64,000 nucleotides of DNA from Ulva prolifera (Eukaryota > Chlorophyta > Ulvophyceae > Ulvales > Ulvaceae): the NCBI GenBank assembly GCA_023078555.1, contig CM041201.1, positions 7,323,172 to 7,387,171 of the forward strand. The letters run 5' to 3'. Under the pieces are notes generated by a model. That model had not been told where the DNA came from, did no database searches, and was given only the letters and a program-made list of their open reading frames with translations. This document shows positions 33,901 to 46,052 of this stretch, in pieces; positions within the stretch are counted from its first letter, which is position 1; each line of letters begins with the position of its first letter. The position numbers and the translations under genes were made by a program.

Positions 33901-35008
33901 ATGCGGAGAGCAACGTGCAGCTGTCGGTATGGAAATCATGAGATAAAGAATATCTCAAGCCTTCTCAGGCGATGCAAGTACTGCTATCCAGAGATAGGGC
34001 GTACGATTTGCCTGAGGCTGCGGCTGATGCCAGAGAGCTCCAGTCAGTGTCCGAGGAAGGAAACAGGGCCGCTAAAACAGAGAGCACATGGCTGATGCAT
34101 GATCCCGGGACGCTGTGGAGCAGCGTGGCACCTGCAGACGTAGGCCTGGATGATGGCTGCTCCGCTAGCTTCTCAACCTTCAGCGGTGTTCTCTTGGTCC
34201 CCGACACCTCATTTGCAGCCTGCAAGCGCAGCTGGCATCCGTGAAGGTGCAGCTGGCACTTGGTCTCGCAGGCAGCTCATAATCAGGTAACTCGCCATGC
34301 TATGACAGATGGCGTGTGTGACATACATTTCGAGCAGAGTGTGCAGGTGCTTCAGTGGCATTGCCATTGACCTGGGATTGATCTCGGCCATCCTCATCGT
34401 CCTGCCCCGAGTGGGTGGGGTTGAATCCCAAGGCCGGCATTGTAAAAGCTGGATCATCATTCAAAGATGCGAATTGCGGCAGTAGGAGCTGGATGTCGGC
34501 TGGCTGGACTGCTCTGCAGTAGTCCTGCACAAAAGCTAACAAGCTAACTCAAGAGGCTGGTAGGTACAACCTGACATATGGGCTTTTCAGCATATGACCC
34601 GCAGAGAAAAACAAACGAATTCCTTGCACACGTGAGCCGCACCTCCATGACCATCCAGTATGCTGACATTTCGGAGTCCACACCAATTCTGCTACCAGGG
34701 AAGTGCAACTGGTCAGCCTGCGCCCTTTTTCTAGCATCCTTACTAGATTTTTTTCGCTTTTCTTCCTCGCGCTTTGCAACGATTTGGAAGGCATCCTGAA
34801 ATGTGACCCCGCTTGTTGATGCCAGTGAAGTGGTCCTTCGCTCAGCTGAGACCAACGCTCTGGCGCGATCGATGATTTCGTCTGTCTTGGAGATCTCGTC
34901 AATCAAATGAGGCGGGGCACTGCCCTGCGCCATCGTCTGGCCTCTCCTCACGAGCTCATTGTGACGGGCTGTGCTCGGGGATGGTGCCAACGGGTATCGT
35001 CGCGCCAA
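27963..35008 (-). CDS. Ada3-like protein fused to a BRPF-type PHD/zinc-knuckle/extended-PHD reader
   Basis: Eleven exons join with every phase matching: 34643-35008, 34327-34524, 34005-34219, 33357-33840, 32823-33225, 32035-32630, 31059-31621, 30620-30857, 29839-30330, 28712-29741 and 27963-28375; about 1665 residues. The C-terminal half has the PZP module of BRPF/Jade/Nto1 proteins that read histone H3 tails: a PHD finger (CAVCGDG..., residues ~896-938), a zinc knuckle (CCLCPVKRGIFKQ, ~979-1010) and an extended PHD (CAYCRQRTG to YCPQH, ~1037-1091). The N-terminal half resembles the SAGA adaptor Ada3: a YWMVMEDYCRAVQ / DDPAFTMPALG segment, SVAERLLLQAVHPYL, and EDEIVAEIISLQSELAQ followed by NRR, LLEAVLP and DIDAFLLHMKALKRQ, which follows the Ada3 C-terminal pattern. 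AT-hook-like KRGRP and RGRPFKPR lie between. No bromodomain, PWWP or acetyltransferase is seen. The last 450 residues are Gln/Pro/Gly/Met-rich. A start at Met 26 (34933) is also possible. PZP is certain; the Ada3 assignment is an inference. Confidence 0.85.
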
Positions 35009-35620
35009 GCAGCCTCAATGCCAAGCGTAAAATAATTAGAAACACATACAGCTGTTCATCGGATGGTGTCGGTAGCGAACCCGAAACGCACGCTTCGCTT
35101 CTGGGGCCCCACGCAGCGGCTGGCAGCAGCAGCTGTAAGCCGCGATTGTTCCAGCCAAATCGAATTTGGTAGATCTACAAGCAGGTCGTTGGTCCGTTCT
35201 GCACTCGTGCGGCATCCATCGCGACGGACGTAGTTGCGTGGGCATGCATGTACAGTGAAGCTGAGACGTTTCTGCAGAAACGCAGCCGCGTGACCACACA
35301 GTGACTTGCCTTGTTCTGCTGGCCCATCTCTGCTAATTACGTGGCATCGTTCATCGGTAGGTTGCGTCACGTTATGCAGGACAGGCGATGTTAGGCCCGT
35401 GTGTCCACTCGGACGGCGGAGTGGCATTGACAAGACGAATCAACAACACTGGATCGTCGCGTGAAATTGTACAAATGATATCTGAGTGATCTAATCTAGG
35501 GAATGCGGTGCTCTTTTTCGCAGCAGCCACAGGACATATTGTACACCGCTGTGAACCAAGCTATTGCACAGTGTTCCTCAATCTACCCTCCGAGAAAAAA
35601 CTTGCGTGACGCCATTCCTT
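35009..35620. other. Spacer between the Ada3-like/PZP gene and the ABCG gene
   Basis: These 612 bp lie between the ABCG stop codon and the Ada3-like/PZP start; both genes are on the minus strand. I see no coding frame or clear motif. It should hold the ABCG 3' end and the promoter of the Ada3-like gene. Confidence 0.55.
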
Positions 35621-38600
35621 TCATCTCATGCCGAGCATTCGCCGCAAGTAGGGAGACATGAGCAGAATCAGGAACAGCCCAGCTGCCCAACTCACAATCA
35701 GCACAATGTCCCTGCGCAGGTTCCCCATGTTGATGCCCAGTGTCTCAGCAATCACTTCTCCATCAACGTTGTCCAGGGATCCGAGCGACTCGACTGAGAA
35801 GTTGAACCTTGACCCCTGCACGCAACATCCCAATTCAAATGCCTCGCTCCCTCATCCCCTCAAACGCCCACATGCTACAGAGCACCAGAAAGACATTGGA
35901 AGGCAGCAGGGCCAGTACACCAGAGAGAGGGCCACACCTTGAACTCATTCACTGCCATCGCCTCAAACGCGTAGTACACCAGCGACAGGTACTGCACCCA
36001 CGCAATCAGGTGGTGCATCGTGTCCGAGTTCACCAGGAAGCCCCCAAAGAGCATCGAGATCACGAGCACGAGCACAAACACGACCGTCGCCGTCCCGGCC
36101 CGCTTCGACCACTCCACGATCACCATCGCCTGCAGCTGCGTCGCGATCGCAAACGCCACCAGCACAAACATGAACATGAAGATCCGCGAGTCCTCCTCCC
36201 GCAGCTCCGCCATGTAGTACACCGGCAGGCCGAACAGCACTGCCGGCAGAGCGCGCAGCAGCAGCGCGTCCACGAGGGTCTTTGACACCATGTAGATGAA
36301 CGCCGGGTAGTACCCGAGCCGCACTTCCTTGCGGATGACGGTGCGCTCGTTCAGCAGCGAGTCGATGGAGGTGACGGCGAGGAGGTCAAGGAAGACGAGG
36401 GTGAAGAAGATCGCGCCAGCGCGGTTCTGCACGCCGGCGATGCCGTCCTCGAGCTTCCAGAACACGAGGCCGACAAAGATGCCGAACAGCGTCGCGACGA
36501 CGGCCGTCATGATGAGCATGCTCCAGTTACGCCACACGTCCAGCAGCGCCCGCCACACCTGCACGCGCCGCGGCCGCTCAGCACACACCGCCGCAGATGA
36601 AACAGCCCAGCGAGAGTGCTACCAGCCACACATCTCAATTGTGGAAGAGCCAGCGGTGAAAGAGACTGTGCAGCTAGCTACATCCTTGCAGCACCCCGGG
36701 CGCGCTGCGACGAAAGGACAGCAAACGCGAACAACAGCCCCGCAGCACATGTCTCGCCGCAGATACAACCCATGCAAGCTGGTCCAGAACGGAAGGCAAA
36801 ACAACACCACATCAGGCGTGCATCTCTGGAGGGGGGAGCGCACGAGGATGCCCATGCGGTAGAGGATGGGCACATTGCGGCTGCGCACGCGCTCCCGGAT
36901 CCAGCCGCTCGCCGGCTGCCCGCCGCCGAGCCCCCGGCCGTACGGCGTCGCCGCGGAGTACTCCGACACTGCCCGCAGCTGCGTCGGCTCATTCACGAGC
37001 TGCAGCAGGAAGTCCGCCATCGGCACCTCGGGCCCGCGCATCACCCCTGCGCGCCCGAGCACGCCCTCCAGCTCCGCTGCCGGCCCGCTGAACACCGCAC
37101 GGCCGTTGTGCAGCAGCAGCAGGCGGTCCATCTGCGCGAAGATCGCCTGCGACGGCTGGTGGATGCTCGCGATCATGATCCGGCTGTGCTCCACGGCGAT
37201 GGACTTGACCATGGACGTGAGGCGGTGGGCGGTGTACGAGTCGAGGCCAGAGGTGACTTCGTCCATGAGGAGCATGTCGGGGCGCGCGCAGAGCTCGAGG
37301 GCGATGGAGACGCGCCGCCGCTCGCCGCCGGACACGCCGACGATGCCGGAGGAGCCGCCGACCATGCGGTGTGCGCAGCCTGCACCGCGGCCGCCACTGA
37401 CAGCGTGGACGGGAGTGTGTGTATACAGAGTTCTCACATGGAGCTGTGTTTGTTTGCGACATGCCAGAACCTGTCATCCGCGTTCTGAAGCTCACCATGC
37501 TCATATACGAGACTTCCAAACCCCAACAGCTCAGGCCATTGCATGACAGGCTACAGAGAGATTCAACACTGCAAGTACAGTATTCTGTTTGACAAGGGCT
37601 GAACAAACGAGAAGGCAGAGCGGTGGCGAACCGAGGAGGCCGAGGTCCTTAAGCAGCGCATACACAAACGTGCCCGCGTCGTCGATCTCCTTGCCCTTCA
37701 CATACTCCCGGAACATCATGCCGAGCAGCACCGTCTCGGTGACCGTCAGCGTCGGCATGAGGCAGTCGTGCTGTTGGACGAAGCCGAGCGTCGCCTTGCG
37801 GCCCTTGCTCCCGGCCACCGCGGCCGTCGGCGCGAGCTGCATGATGTCGAAGCCTGTCATCGGCGTCGGGTGCGGGTTCGGGAGGCTGTCCTTGCTCGCC
37901 TCGGGGGTGACAGCATGTGCGTCGACGATGTCGTCGGCCCACGTCACGCCGACGCGGCCGCGGGGCGCCGCCTTCTTCGGCAGCAGCTGCGGCTGCTGCG
38001 AGAGGATCGCCAGCAGACTACTCTTCCCTGCAACAGATTGCGATGCGGCGCGTGAGCGAACCAGGGCGCTGCTCACGCGTTATGGGATCAGTCATGGCGA
38101 CTCGCTGCAAGAGCGACGCAGGCCTGGTGCTTTGCACGCGGAGGTCGCTGAAGCTGTGCAGAGGCTCTCCAGACAGGACGGTCGTTTCGGACCAGAGCCG
38201 TGCTCGCATGCAAGGAGGGCAGAATGGAGTGGCAAGGAGACGGCACGCACCGGCTCCACTGGGCCCCATGATCGCGAGAATCTCTCCCGCCTGGACCATC
38301 CCACTCACATCCTGCAGAATGTGCGCCCTGCATGTACACACACCTCGTCACGCATGCCGCGCATGCAACACCGCTCCTCATGCACACCACAACCGCAGAA
38401 GGGCGTACTTTGCTTTGCCTTTGCCGACCGGCGCCGCCATCTCCGGCACCTTTGCGGCTCGGATCGCGTCCGACGTCCCGCCGGAGCTGCCGCTCAGGTC
38501 CCGCACCGGCAGCTGGTACTGCGCGCCGCCGTTCTGCACAAGCAGCGGCGACGGCGGGTCTGGTGGCGTGCCGTTGTGCTCTGACGACACCTGCAGGCTG

Positions 38601-41483
38601 ACGGCACCGTCCCCGGACCGCGCCGCCTCCGGCCCGCGCTCCGGCGACGCCGGCGACCTCTCGCCCGCGCCCAGCGACTCCACCCCCTCCCCGACCGGCT
38701 CCGGCTCGTCGAGATCCGCGGACCCGCCGCCGCGCTGCGGCAGCAGGCCGCCGGAAGGCGGCGGCGCGTCCAGGTAGATCTCCGAGAACGAGAACGCGAC
38801 CGGCGCAGCGCCCGCGGTGCTCGACCAGCTCTTCCCGACGATCCCGCCGGTGTCATGCCTGCGCACCTGCCGCACCGCACGCGACACCGCGAGCATGCGC
38901 GGGATCGTGACGAGCAGGATGAGAAACGCGAGGCCGGCCGCGAAGAAGATCGGCAGACCCGAGATGATCACGTTCCAGTTCGTCGTGGCCTTGGAGTCAA
39001 AGATGTTTTCGAGCGCGACGCTCGTCGCGTTGGTCGTCTCGTTGCCGACGCACTCCGCCGCCGTGCACGGCGCCTCGAGGAGGAACGGCAGGCCCTTGAG
39101 TTCGATGCGGCAGTACGGCTCCGCGGCGCCGCGCGTGATGTTGCCGCAGATGACCTTGGCGTCCTGGTTCAGGTTCGGCACGATCGTGTCGAGGGGCTCC
39201 GGACAGCCGAGGGGGTTCGGGCAGTCACACTTCAGCCGCGCGCAATCGACCTGTGTGTACCCCTCCGCAAATACGCAGCCCCAAGCGAGGCACATGATCG
39301 GCTGGCCCCACGCGTTTTTCGTCGTGAACGACAGCTCGCATGTGCCGCCAAACGCCTCCGGCGTGCCCGGCCGCTCCTCCGCGAGCGCCGAGACGTTGAC
39401 GTACGGGCCCGTCCCGGCCGGGTCGAGGGACACCGCCTCGCGCCCCTGGATCGACGTCGTGTTGCACTGGAACTTGAACTCTGGCAGGAGCAGGTCCGCG
39501 AGGCCGGTGACGCGCTGGAGGTCACACGAGTACTTCTTCGTGACGGTCGTGCGGCTGTACGCGAACGAGCGGTCGCAGATGGGGTTGGGGAGGTCCGGGC
39601 GCAGCAGGGTGCATGCGTCGTCGGTCTGGCAGAGGTCGCAGGAGTAGCCGGTATACCCTGAGAGGCACTCGAAGCAGGTCCCGTTCTCGGGGTCCTGGCG
39701 GGCGCACGTTTGCAGGAGCGCGCGGTCGCTGATGTCCTCGAGCTCTGCACGCGTACGGGGCGGTGAGTCAGGAGGGGCGCGGGGGGAGGGGGCAAGACGG
39801 TGTGCATGGGCTGATGTGGTAGAACGCCACAGCTCTGGAGCTGGCACCGGCGAGTCGGGAGTGGAGGGGGTGTAATGCTCGCAGGTATGGATCGTTCCAT
39901 GGGCGGCTCTGACGGGATCGATTGCCAGCTCTGCAGTTGGGAGGGACAGGAGGGACAAGTGGGACGGTCACCATCGCAGCATGCTGAGAGCTCACAGGTG
40001 ACTTGGACCTCTGGGCGGGAGGTTGGAGTGGCAGCGCAGGGGGCGGGTTTAAACACATGGGATACAGATGGGTTCAGATGACTGGTCGATCAGCTGGGTT
40101 CACGCACTGGGATGGGGATGGACGACTCTGCGGTGCAGCTCGTTGAATCTGGGGAGCGCTGAAGCTGGGGAGGCTGGCCAGAGTGCAGTTACAGCAGGCA
40201 GGGTTGGGCGGCCAGTGCGATGGTGTGATGCTCATGCAGAGCATAACAAGGGGCGAACGGGTGGGCTGAGGAGACTGGAGGAAGAGCAGGGCAGGTGGGC
40301 TTGCCGGCACGCACCTGCGGCTGGGACGTTGCTGGTGTTGCCTGGGAGCATGTATGACACTGGCAGAGGGCAGAAGCCCTCGGCGACATTGCAGCCAAAG
40401 CCGCTCCAGCCGCAGTCGCACACACACTTAGGCTCGCCGTTCTTGAGCTTGCAGGCGCCCTTTGCTCCGCAGAAGAATGGGCAGCCGACGACCATGTCAG
40501 CAACGAGGTCTCCTTGGAACGTCAGCTGAGCAGGGAGCGTGTCGTTGGCAACTGCATGGAACCGGCGCCGGTCCGGATTCATGCGCAGATGCTCCCGGGA
40601 ACTTTCAACAGGATGGATGCGGTCATCGATCAGAACATGCGTGCGTTCAACAACGTCTGTGCAAGCGGGAGCACGGTCGCACATTGTGCATCCAGAATCA
40701 CCGGCATCTGGAGATTCTGAAACTTGAAACGGATTACGGATTCGGCTTGACGGATTACCGTCACGTTGGCGGCTGTCGTTGAGGGGAGCGTGGGTAGCTG
40801 TCTGTATATGATTCGGCTTTGCGACCGCGTCCACGCCAAACCGCCCGTAACCGTGGTCGAAAATCCCACCAGCCGCTTCTGCAATGAGTGAATAGGGGTT
40901 AAGGGGCACACTTGGCAGAGTGGTCTGCGATTGAGACGTGATCATGCCCCTTGCATCACTCAACACGTAAACGCCAGCCACAAAGCAACAACGGGATGAG
41001 ATCGCATCGCAATCATACCTGCAGCATCACTTGCCCTACAGCAACATCCTTGAGGGTCAACCCGTTGAAAACCTGTGAGCTGAACTGCCATTCGAGGGAC
41101 ACCACGTCAAGCCTGCCGATCCCGGGAGTGTCGGTCTGGATGGTTGGAGGCCACATTCTCGCGTGCACGTTATCAATGGGGAAATACGGTGCCACCCTTG
41201 CGCCTTCTAACACGTCAAGCGCGGAAGCAACATCCCCGGGGCAGACACCCGTTGTGAACAAAAACAAGCGCCCTTGCGCGCCGATCCTCTCCGTCGTAAC
41301 ATCTGACTGGATCCTCGAACCTGTTCTATTATTGACGAATGCGTCAACTGTCCAGCTTGATTGCGTTGGATCGATCTCTAACGAGAGCTTACATCCGTCC
41401 TGGCCACGTACGCAAACGCCCAGCAACAGCACGGCGGCCAGGAGCCCAACGATCATTCTCACGGCGACCATAACTATAGACAC
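35621..41483 (-). CDS. ABCG-subfamily half-transporter with EGF-containing ectodomain
   Basis: An ATP-driven exporter of the white/ABCG group, in the subtype with a long N-terminal ectodomain (plant ABCG24/28, yeast Adp1). Exons: 41019-41483, one starting at 40878 whose end is unresolved, one ending at 40315, 38409-39744, 38251-38327, 37632-38027, 36844-37379, 35938-36558 and 35621-35815. The first exon opens with a signal peptide (MIVGLLAAVLLLGVC). The ectodomain is Cys- and Asn-rich with an EGF-like unit (CGAKGAC...CVCDCGWSGFGC) and a second Cys cluster (CFECLSGYTGYSCDLC). One membrane span (GLPIFFAAGLAFLILLV) leads to the cytoplasmic nucleotide-binding domain: Walker A GPSGAGKSS split over two exons, Q-loop GFVQQHD, signature VSGGERRRVSI, Walker B MLLMDEVTSG, and IASIHQPS. 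The ABC2 membrane domain follows (FGIFVGLVFWKL to the final span VLIVSWAAGLFLILLM). The junction between the second and third exons (about 40560-40720) could not be fixed. Confidence 0.93.
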
Positions 41484-43800
41484 ACTAGTTTCAGTAAGTC
41501 AAAAGCGCTCCGCACGCAGCGATGACAAACGCTGAGTTTCACGCGACACCTCTGCCGAGGCACGCATTCATAACGCACTCAAACAAGCGCACACCTACCT
41601 TGTCCCTGCTTCTCAACGCTTGGCTTTTTGTGAAGCTCGATCTGATCATCTACTCGGCCGACAACGTCTGTTAGCGTGCATAATCGCACCGTCGCCACGT
41701 GTGATGCATGTCAGTGCATGCATCGACGCGCGCAAAGTCAGGGCGCCACGCACTCGCGCACGATCATGTGGACGGCCCTCGTCTATCAACAACCGCTCAC
41801 GGAAAAGCCCTAGAGGCGCCTATCTGCTGCATGCGCACTTTGTCTGGAAGCCTGTCCCATCAGCATGCATGATGATCAGCTGCAGTATTGCTGAAGTACT
41901 GATGAATTGATCAGTACTGCAGGATCCTGACGGTCATATATCCTAGCTTTCCCATATGATGCACCATGCTGATTTCAGTCAACGCCAATAAAGCAAAAAT
42001 ACTCGTGGCTTGGCATATGCAGCGCCGTCTCGTCACGGGACGTGGGCGGCCCACCCCTCAGCATCACAGCTCATGCCATCACTTCTGTGCATGCACACAG
42101 CGAGATACCTATGCATGTGCTCCAGATTCCTTGCAGTCATGCCTTAGGCCTCAGGCCCAGGCCCCCCGATCAATGCTGCAGTGGGCTGGGGCCACCGCGG
42201 CAGCCGGGCCGCCGTGGTTGCAGCCGCTCTGTCGCGTTGGCGGCAACATCCGCCACACGGTGTGGCCGGCACCTTCCGATGCGACGATGTTGCGAACCGG
42301 TCTGATCAGACAGCGCACCACCGGTACGGCATATGCACAATGACCCGCCGGAGGCACCGTGCCCGCAGTTCGGGAGCAGCACGCAGATGGCAGTGTTCCG
42401 CCCACAAGCAGGCGGAGTCCGCAGGAACATGCTCAGCATGCACAGCATGCATGCTAGGGGAGTCCCGTGGCGTGCTACCACGCTGCCGCTGGACGACGTG
42501 CTCCGTCGGCTGGCTTTACATGTGTCATGCGGCAGCGCTTCAAGTTTTACCTCAACTGCGGCAATCCAGTGACGTGGCCGCGCCTGCGCCGCTGGACTCT
42601 TGCACGTCGCGGCTGGGCGCTTGCACGTCGCAGCTAGTGTAATTAACACGTCGCACAGGAGCTGACGCAGGTCCCCACCCCCCCCCTGCTCCCACGAGCA
42701 CCACATTTGCCACTCCACCACATCCCAGCGTCACGCGTGGCGCCAAGGCCTTCCCGCAGCTAGCTGTACAGGGTAGATGTTGTTCTAGATCCTGCGCGCC
42801 CCGACGCGCATCTTCGCATCTGAGTGCGTTAAGCAGGGGTGAGCCAAAGTACGCGTCCTCCTCATGCATTGCAATGTCCGGTCCTGTGAAGGTGTGAGTG
42901 TGCTGCCTAGCGGCAGCCGGAAGCGAGCGGCATGTTCGCACACACCAGGCCCACCAGCGTCTCTCCGGATGTTCCACCGCGATCGTCAGCACTCGTTAAC
43001 TGTTAATTGACGCTCAACGTGTACACGTCAAGCCGCGATATCGACGCCCCCCAGCCACAGTCGTCCGCCGCTGAAGCCGGCTAGCTGCAGCTTGTGCCAC
43101 GAGCCCAAGCGCCTGCGGCCTGAAGGGGGGCAATTGTGGGTACAGGCGTGATGCCCGTGGCGGCGGCGGTCGCCATGCTCTCTGGAGAGGCCTCGGTCCC
43201 GGCTCACAGCCGCTGTGGCGGCTCCTCTCGCGTGCCCGGTGGCGCACGAAGACCATGGCGCTCGTGCAGCAGCAGCTCGAGGCCGAGGCGCGCCACGCAG
43301 CCGTGGCCTGTCCAAGTGCCGCATACGCCCTCCAACTGACTATGTAGGGTCGCGGGAAGCCCGCATTGAATGAGCCCGCGGGCACGCCTGCAAGCGACCA
43401 ATGTCTTATGCGACTTTGGCGTGCAGCGGCAACGCCAGATCCGGCACCCAGCGGCTGCACGGATGCGCTTCGATCAAGTGCTGTTGTTCAGGGATGAGGC
43501 ATCAGAGGAACAGAGACTGAAGGCAGTCCGTGCACCCGGCTCAGGGTTTGCGTGGACGTTGGCGGCATGGCCTCGGGCGACCACACAACAGCTCCCGTAC
43601 GTCTCGGCGTGGTGATCGGCCAACTCAACATCAAACACGAGGCACCCACAGTTACGAGAACGGTTTCTTTGGTTTCTTTCATCATCGTTGCGCAGGATAA
43701 CCATCATCACTGGCAGGCGTGGTCCACCGCCCGGCACACACTGGGAAGCAGCAGCTCCTTGCAGTGTTCATGACCTTGCCTTTTATCATCTGAGAGGACC

Positions 43801-43980
43801 GCCAGCACACATGCACCGCCCCGCCAGCACACATGCACCGCCAGCACACATGCACCGCCAGCACACATGCACCGCCCCGCCAGCACACATGCACCGCCAG
43901 CACACATGCACCGCCAGCACACATGCACCGCCAGCACACGTCTACTTCCAGCATACATCGACCGCCGGCACACATCCACC
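43801..43980 (+). repeat. Minisatellite, 17-bp unit
   Basis: The unit ccagcacacatgcaccg is repeated about ten times. Two copies are followed by an extra 5 bp (ccccg phase), and the last two or three copies are diverged. Every unit is alike with no unique spacers, so it is not a CRISPR array. It is not in a recognised gene. Confidence 0.93.
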
Positions 43981-45122
43981 GCCCCCGCTCAGGACCCTAC
44001 ACACACCGCCCCTGTGGCAGCATTCGCAAGTAGCCGCTGCAGCCGGCGTGCGTCCTGCTCAGCGTGCGCGGTGCAAACGACTTCCGCGATCACGGGGCCC
44101 CTCCGACGCGGGCGTTTGTTGACGCACGTGGGCGAGGGATTCGAGCACCCTGACTCACGCCACGGCGCGCTCCGGCTGCATCTCTCCTGGCAGCCGCTGG
44201 GGGGGTGACTATTGGCCCCGGGACCCCCCCTCAGCTCTGTGGGGACGGGCCTGAGTGATGTATGGTGGCTGTCCGGTGGCAACCGTCAAAGCTGCTGCCG
44301 AACGAGACGATCGGTCGCAGTGGCTTGCTAGCTCGGTGGTGCTACTCGCTCGGCGGCTGCACATGCAGCGAGCCGCACGACTGCGAGCTCTCTGCTGCTG
44401 CTGCCGCCAGCTGAACTAGGCGCAGGAGGGCTGTGCCAGCGGCACTACGGACAGGCCACCCAGCCTGGGTGCGGGAGCAGTCGTGTGCGGGAAGTTCGTG
44501 GACGTTTTGGGGCAAGCTGGGCTGCACAGGAGACTGCTGATCATGACACCTGAAGACCACATCGATCAGCCACACAGGCCTGCGCATGACGATTCTGTGG
44601 ATGGATCCACTGTCGTCGCCGCTCAGTGATGATGTGCTGCGTAGTCATATTATGCTATACTGTGTAGCTCATCAGCAACAGCACAGTCAATCTCGATTTT
44701 CTTAGCCTTGAGAGGCCATTGAAAACTCCGAACGACTACGACCACATGCAGTAACAAGGTAATGCCTCCGCAGCTCTCCAGCTGGAGAGCTGGGCACGCG
44801 GTGTGGCCTGGAACTGTGGCAAGCAGTGAGAGTGCACTGGGCGACAGGAGGACGTCATGCTGCGGGCTGCCTGGGTGGTGGCTGCGGGGTCTTCCGGTCG
44901 CACCGGGCACGGAATGACATGAGCAGAAGAGCCAACCTGCTGCTGGTTCCATGGGGTGTTTTGGCGACTGTGCCCCAGCACGCAGAGCAACGGCCAGCAG
45001 CTGAGGAGGAAACCGGTCGGGGGGGCTGTCATAGAATGATGCGTGCCGCGGCCGGTGGCCACACACATGCATCAACAGAGGCGGTGATTCCGGGGCGATC
45101 TGCTGTGTAGCAGCAGCTGCAC

Positions 45123-46052
45123 CTGGAATCTGGGCAATGGCATCGTCAGAGTCCACCATAGGATCAGGCGTGGTCAGCTCTGTCACGACTTGCAGCTGTA
45201 CACATGCTCTACTTTCAATGAAGAGGCAGAACGAGTGGGGCTGAGGAAGCGGCCACGATGTGTATTGCGGCCCAACCGAACTGACGGCCCGCTTGAGCTC
45301 ATGCACTGGCAATGGGCTTGAGTTGATTTGAGAGCCTCACAAGCCATGAAGTACGGGGTCAGTGCGTCAGTGCATGAGCTCAACTGCGAGCCTCAGAAGC
45401 CATGCAGTATGGGCTGTGTTTGCCAATAGACTCATCGGATGTCAAGGCATGCTTGGTCGGCATTCGTTCGGACCATTCCTAGTCTTGACAACGGATCGTT
45501 CTGAAGCTGCAACTAGCTGAAGGCCTTGCAGCAGGGCCAGAATCATGTACAGGTTCTTGCCTTTCACAATGCTGTCGTTTGCAGTAATTGGCAGCAGCTG
45601 TGTGGGAGTACCTGTACTGATAGACAACGATCCCTCGGCCACCACTGAACTACATGCTTCGATGTGAGAATATTTTGCCACGCAGCTAGAGCGCCCTGCT
45701 ACAATCGCGAGAGCCGCTCCCGAAATTCTTACGCCACGCGCGCTTCCAACAAGGCTTGGTCATCCGTCGAGCATTTATCTTGGAGCGTTCAATGCGTTGT
45801 GCTGCTGTACCGCACAGCGTCTATGATGTGGTATTTTCTGCACTTCGGTGCTACCTGGTGTACTTCAGTTTGTGCCAGTAGAACTTCATACACGCGCGCC
45901 TGCAAGGGTCCATTAGTGTGTTGCTGTGTTGCTTTCAGACTGCGTCGGCGTGGCTGGTGTGACTTGAGTTTGCGGTACAGAAGATTCCGAGAAGAGCACA
46001 CGGATGCTGCCAAACACAGCGCGAGGATCTCTTCCGTTTCAGCGTTGAACAC
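45123..46052 (-). other. Exon-like segments of an unrecognised gene
   Basis: Several minus-strand frames look more protein-like than their surroundings. 45123-45195 is bounded by acceptor and donor signals and reads VVTELTTPDPMVDSDDAIA. 45442-45681 contains TPTQLLPITANDSIVKGKN followed by LYMILALLQGLQLVAASE. 45789-46052 contains FNAETEEILALCLAAS and ARVYEVLLAQTEVHQ, the latter after a clean acceptor. I could not join them into one phase-consistent model or assign a family. They may be part of a divergent gene, a decayed gene, or chance. Confidence 0.25.
45293..45409. repeat. Interleaved inverted and direct repeats
   Basis: A perfect 16-bp inverted pair (ttgagctcatgcactg, 45293-45308 and 45368-45383) is interleaved with a 22-bp direct pair (45332-45353 and 45388-45409, two mismatches). 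Confidence 0.8.

Noticed and set aside
40232..40981. Continuous frame through the second ABCG ectodomain exon
   Set aside because: The alternative frame (40630-40878, VIRQAESVIRFKFQNLQMPV) follows a good acceptor in the right phase and is more protein-like, so the long frame is partly intronic.
43801..43980. CRISPR array
   Set aside because: Units are contiguous 17-bp copies with no unique spacers, and the genome is eukaryotic.
44130..44160. tRNA B-box-like sequence ggattcgagcacc
   Set aside because: No A box at the right distance and no cloverleaf can be folded around it.
44650..45312. 220-residue minus-strand frame taken as a single exon
   Set aside because: Only a short internal piece (45123-45195) is bounded by splice signals; the rest reads as low-information sequence.
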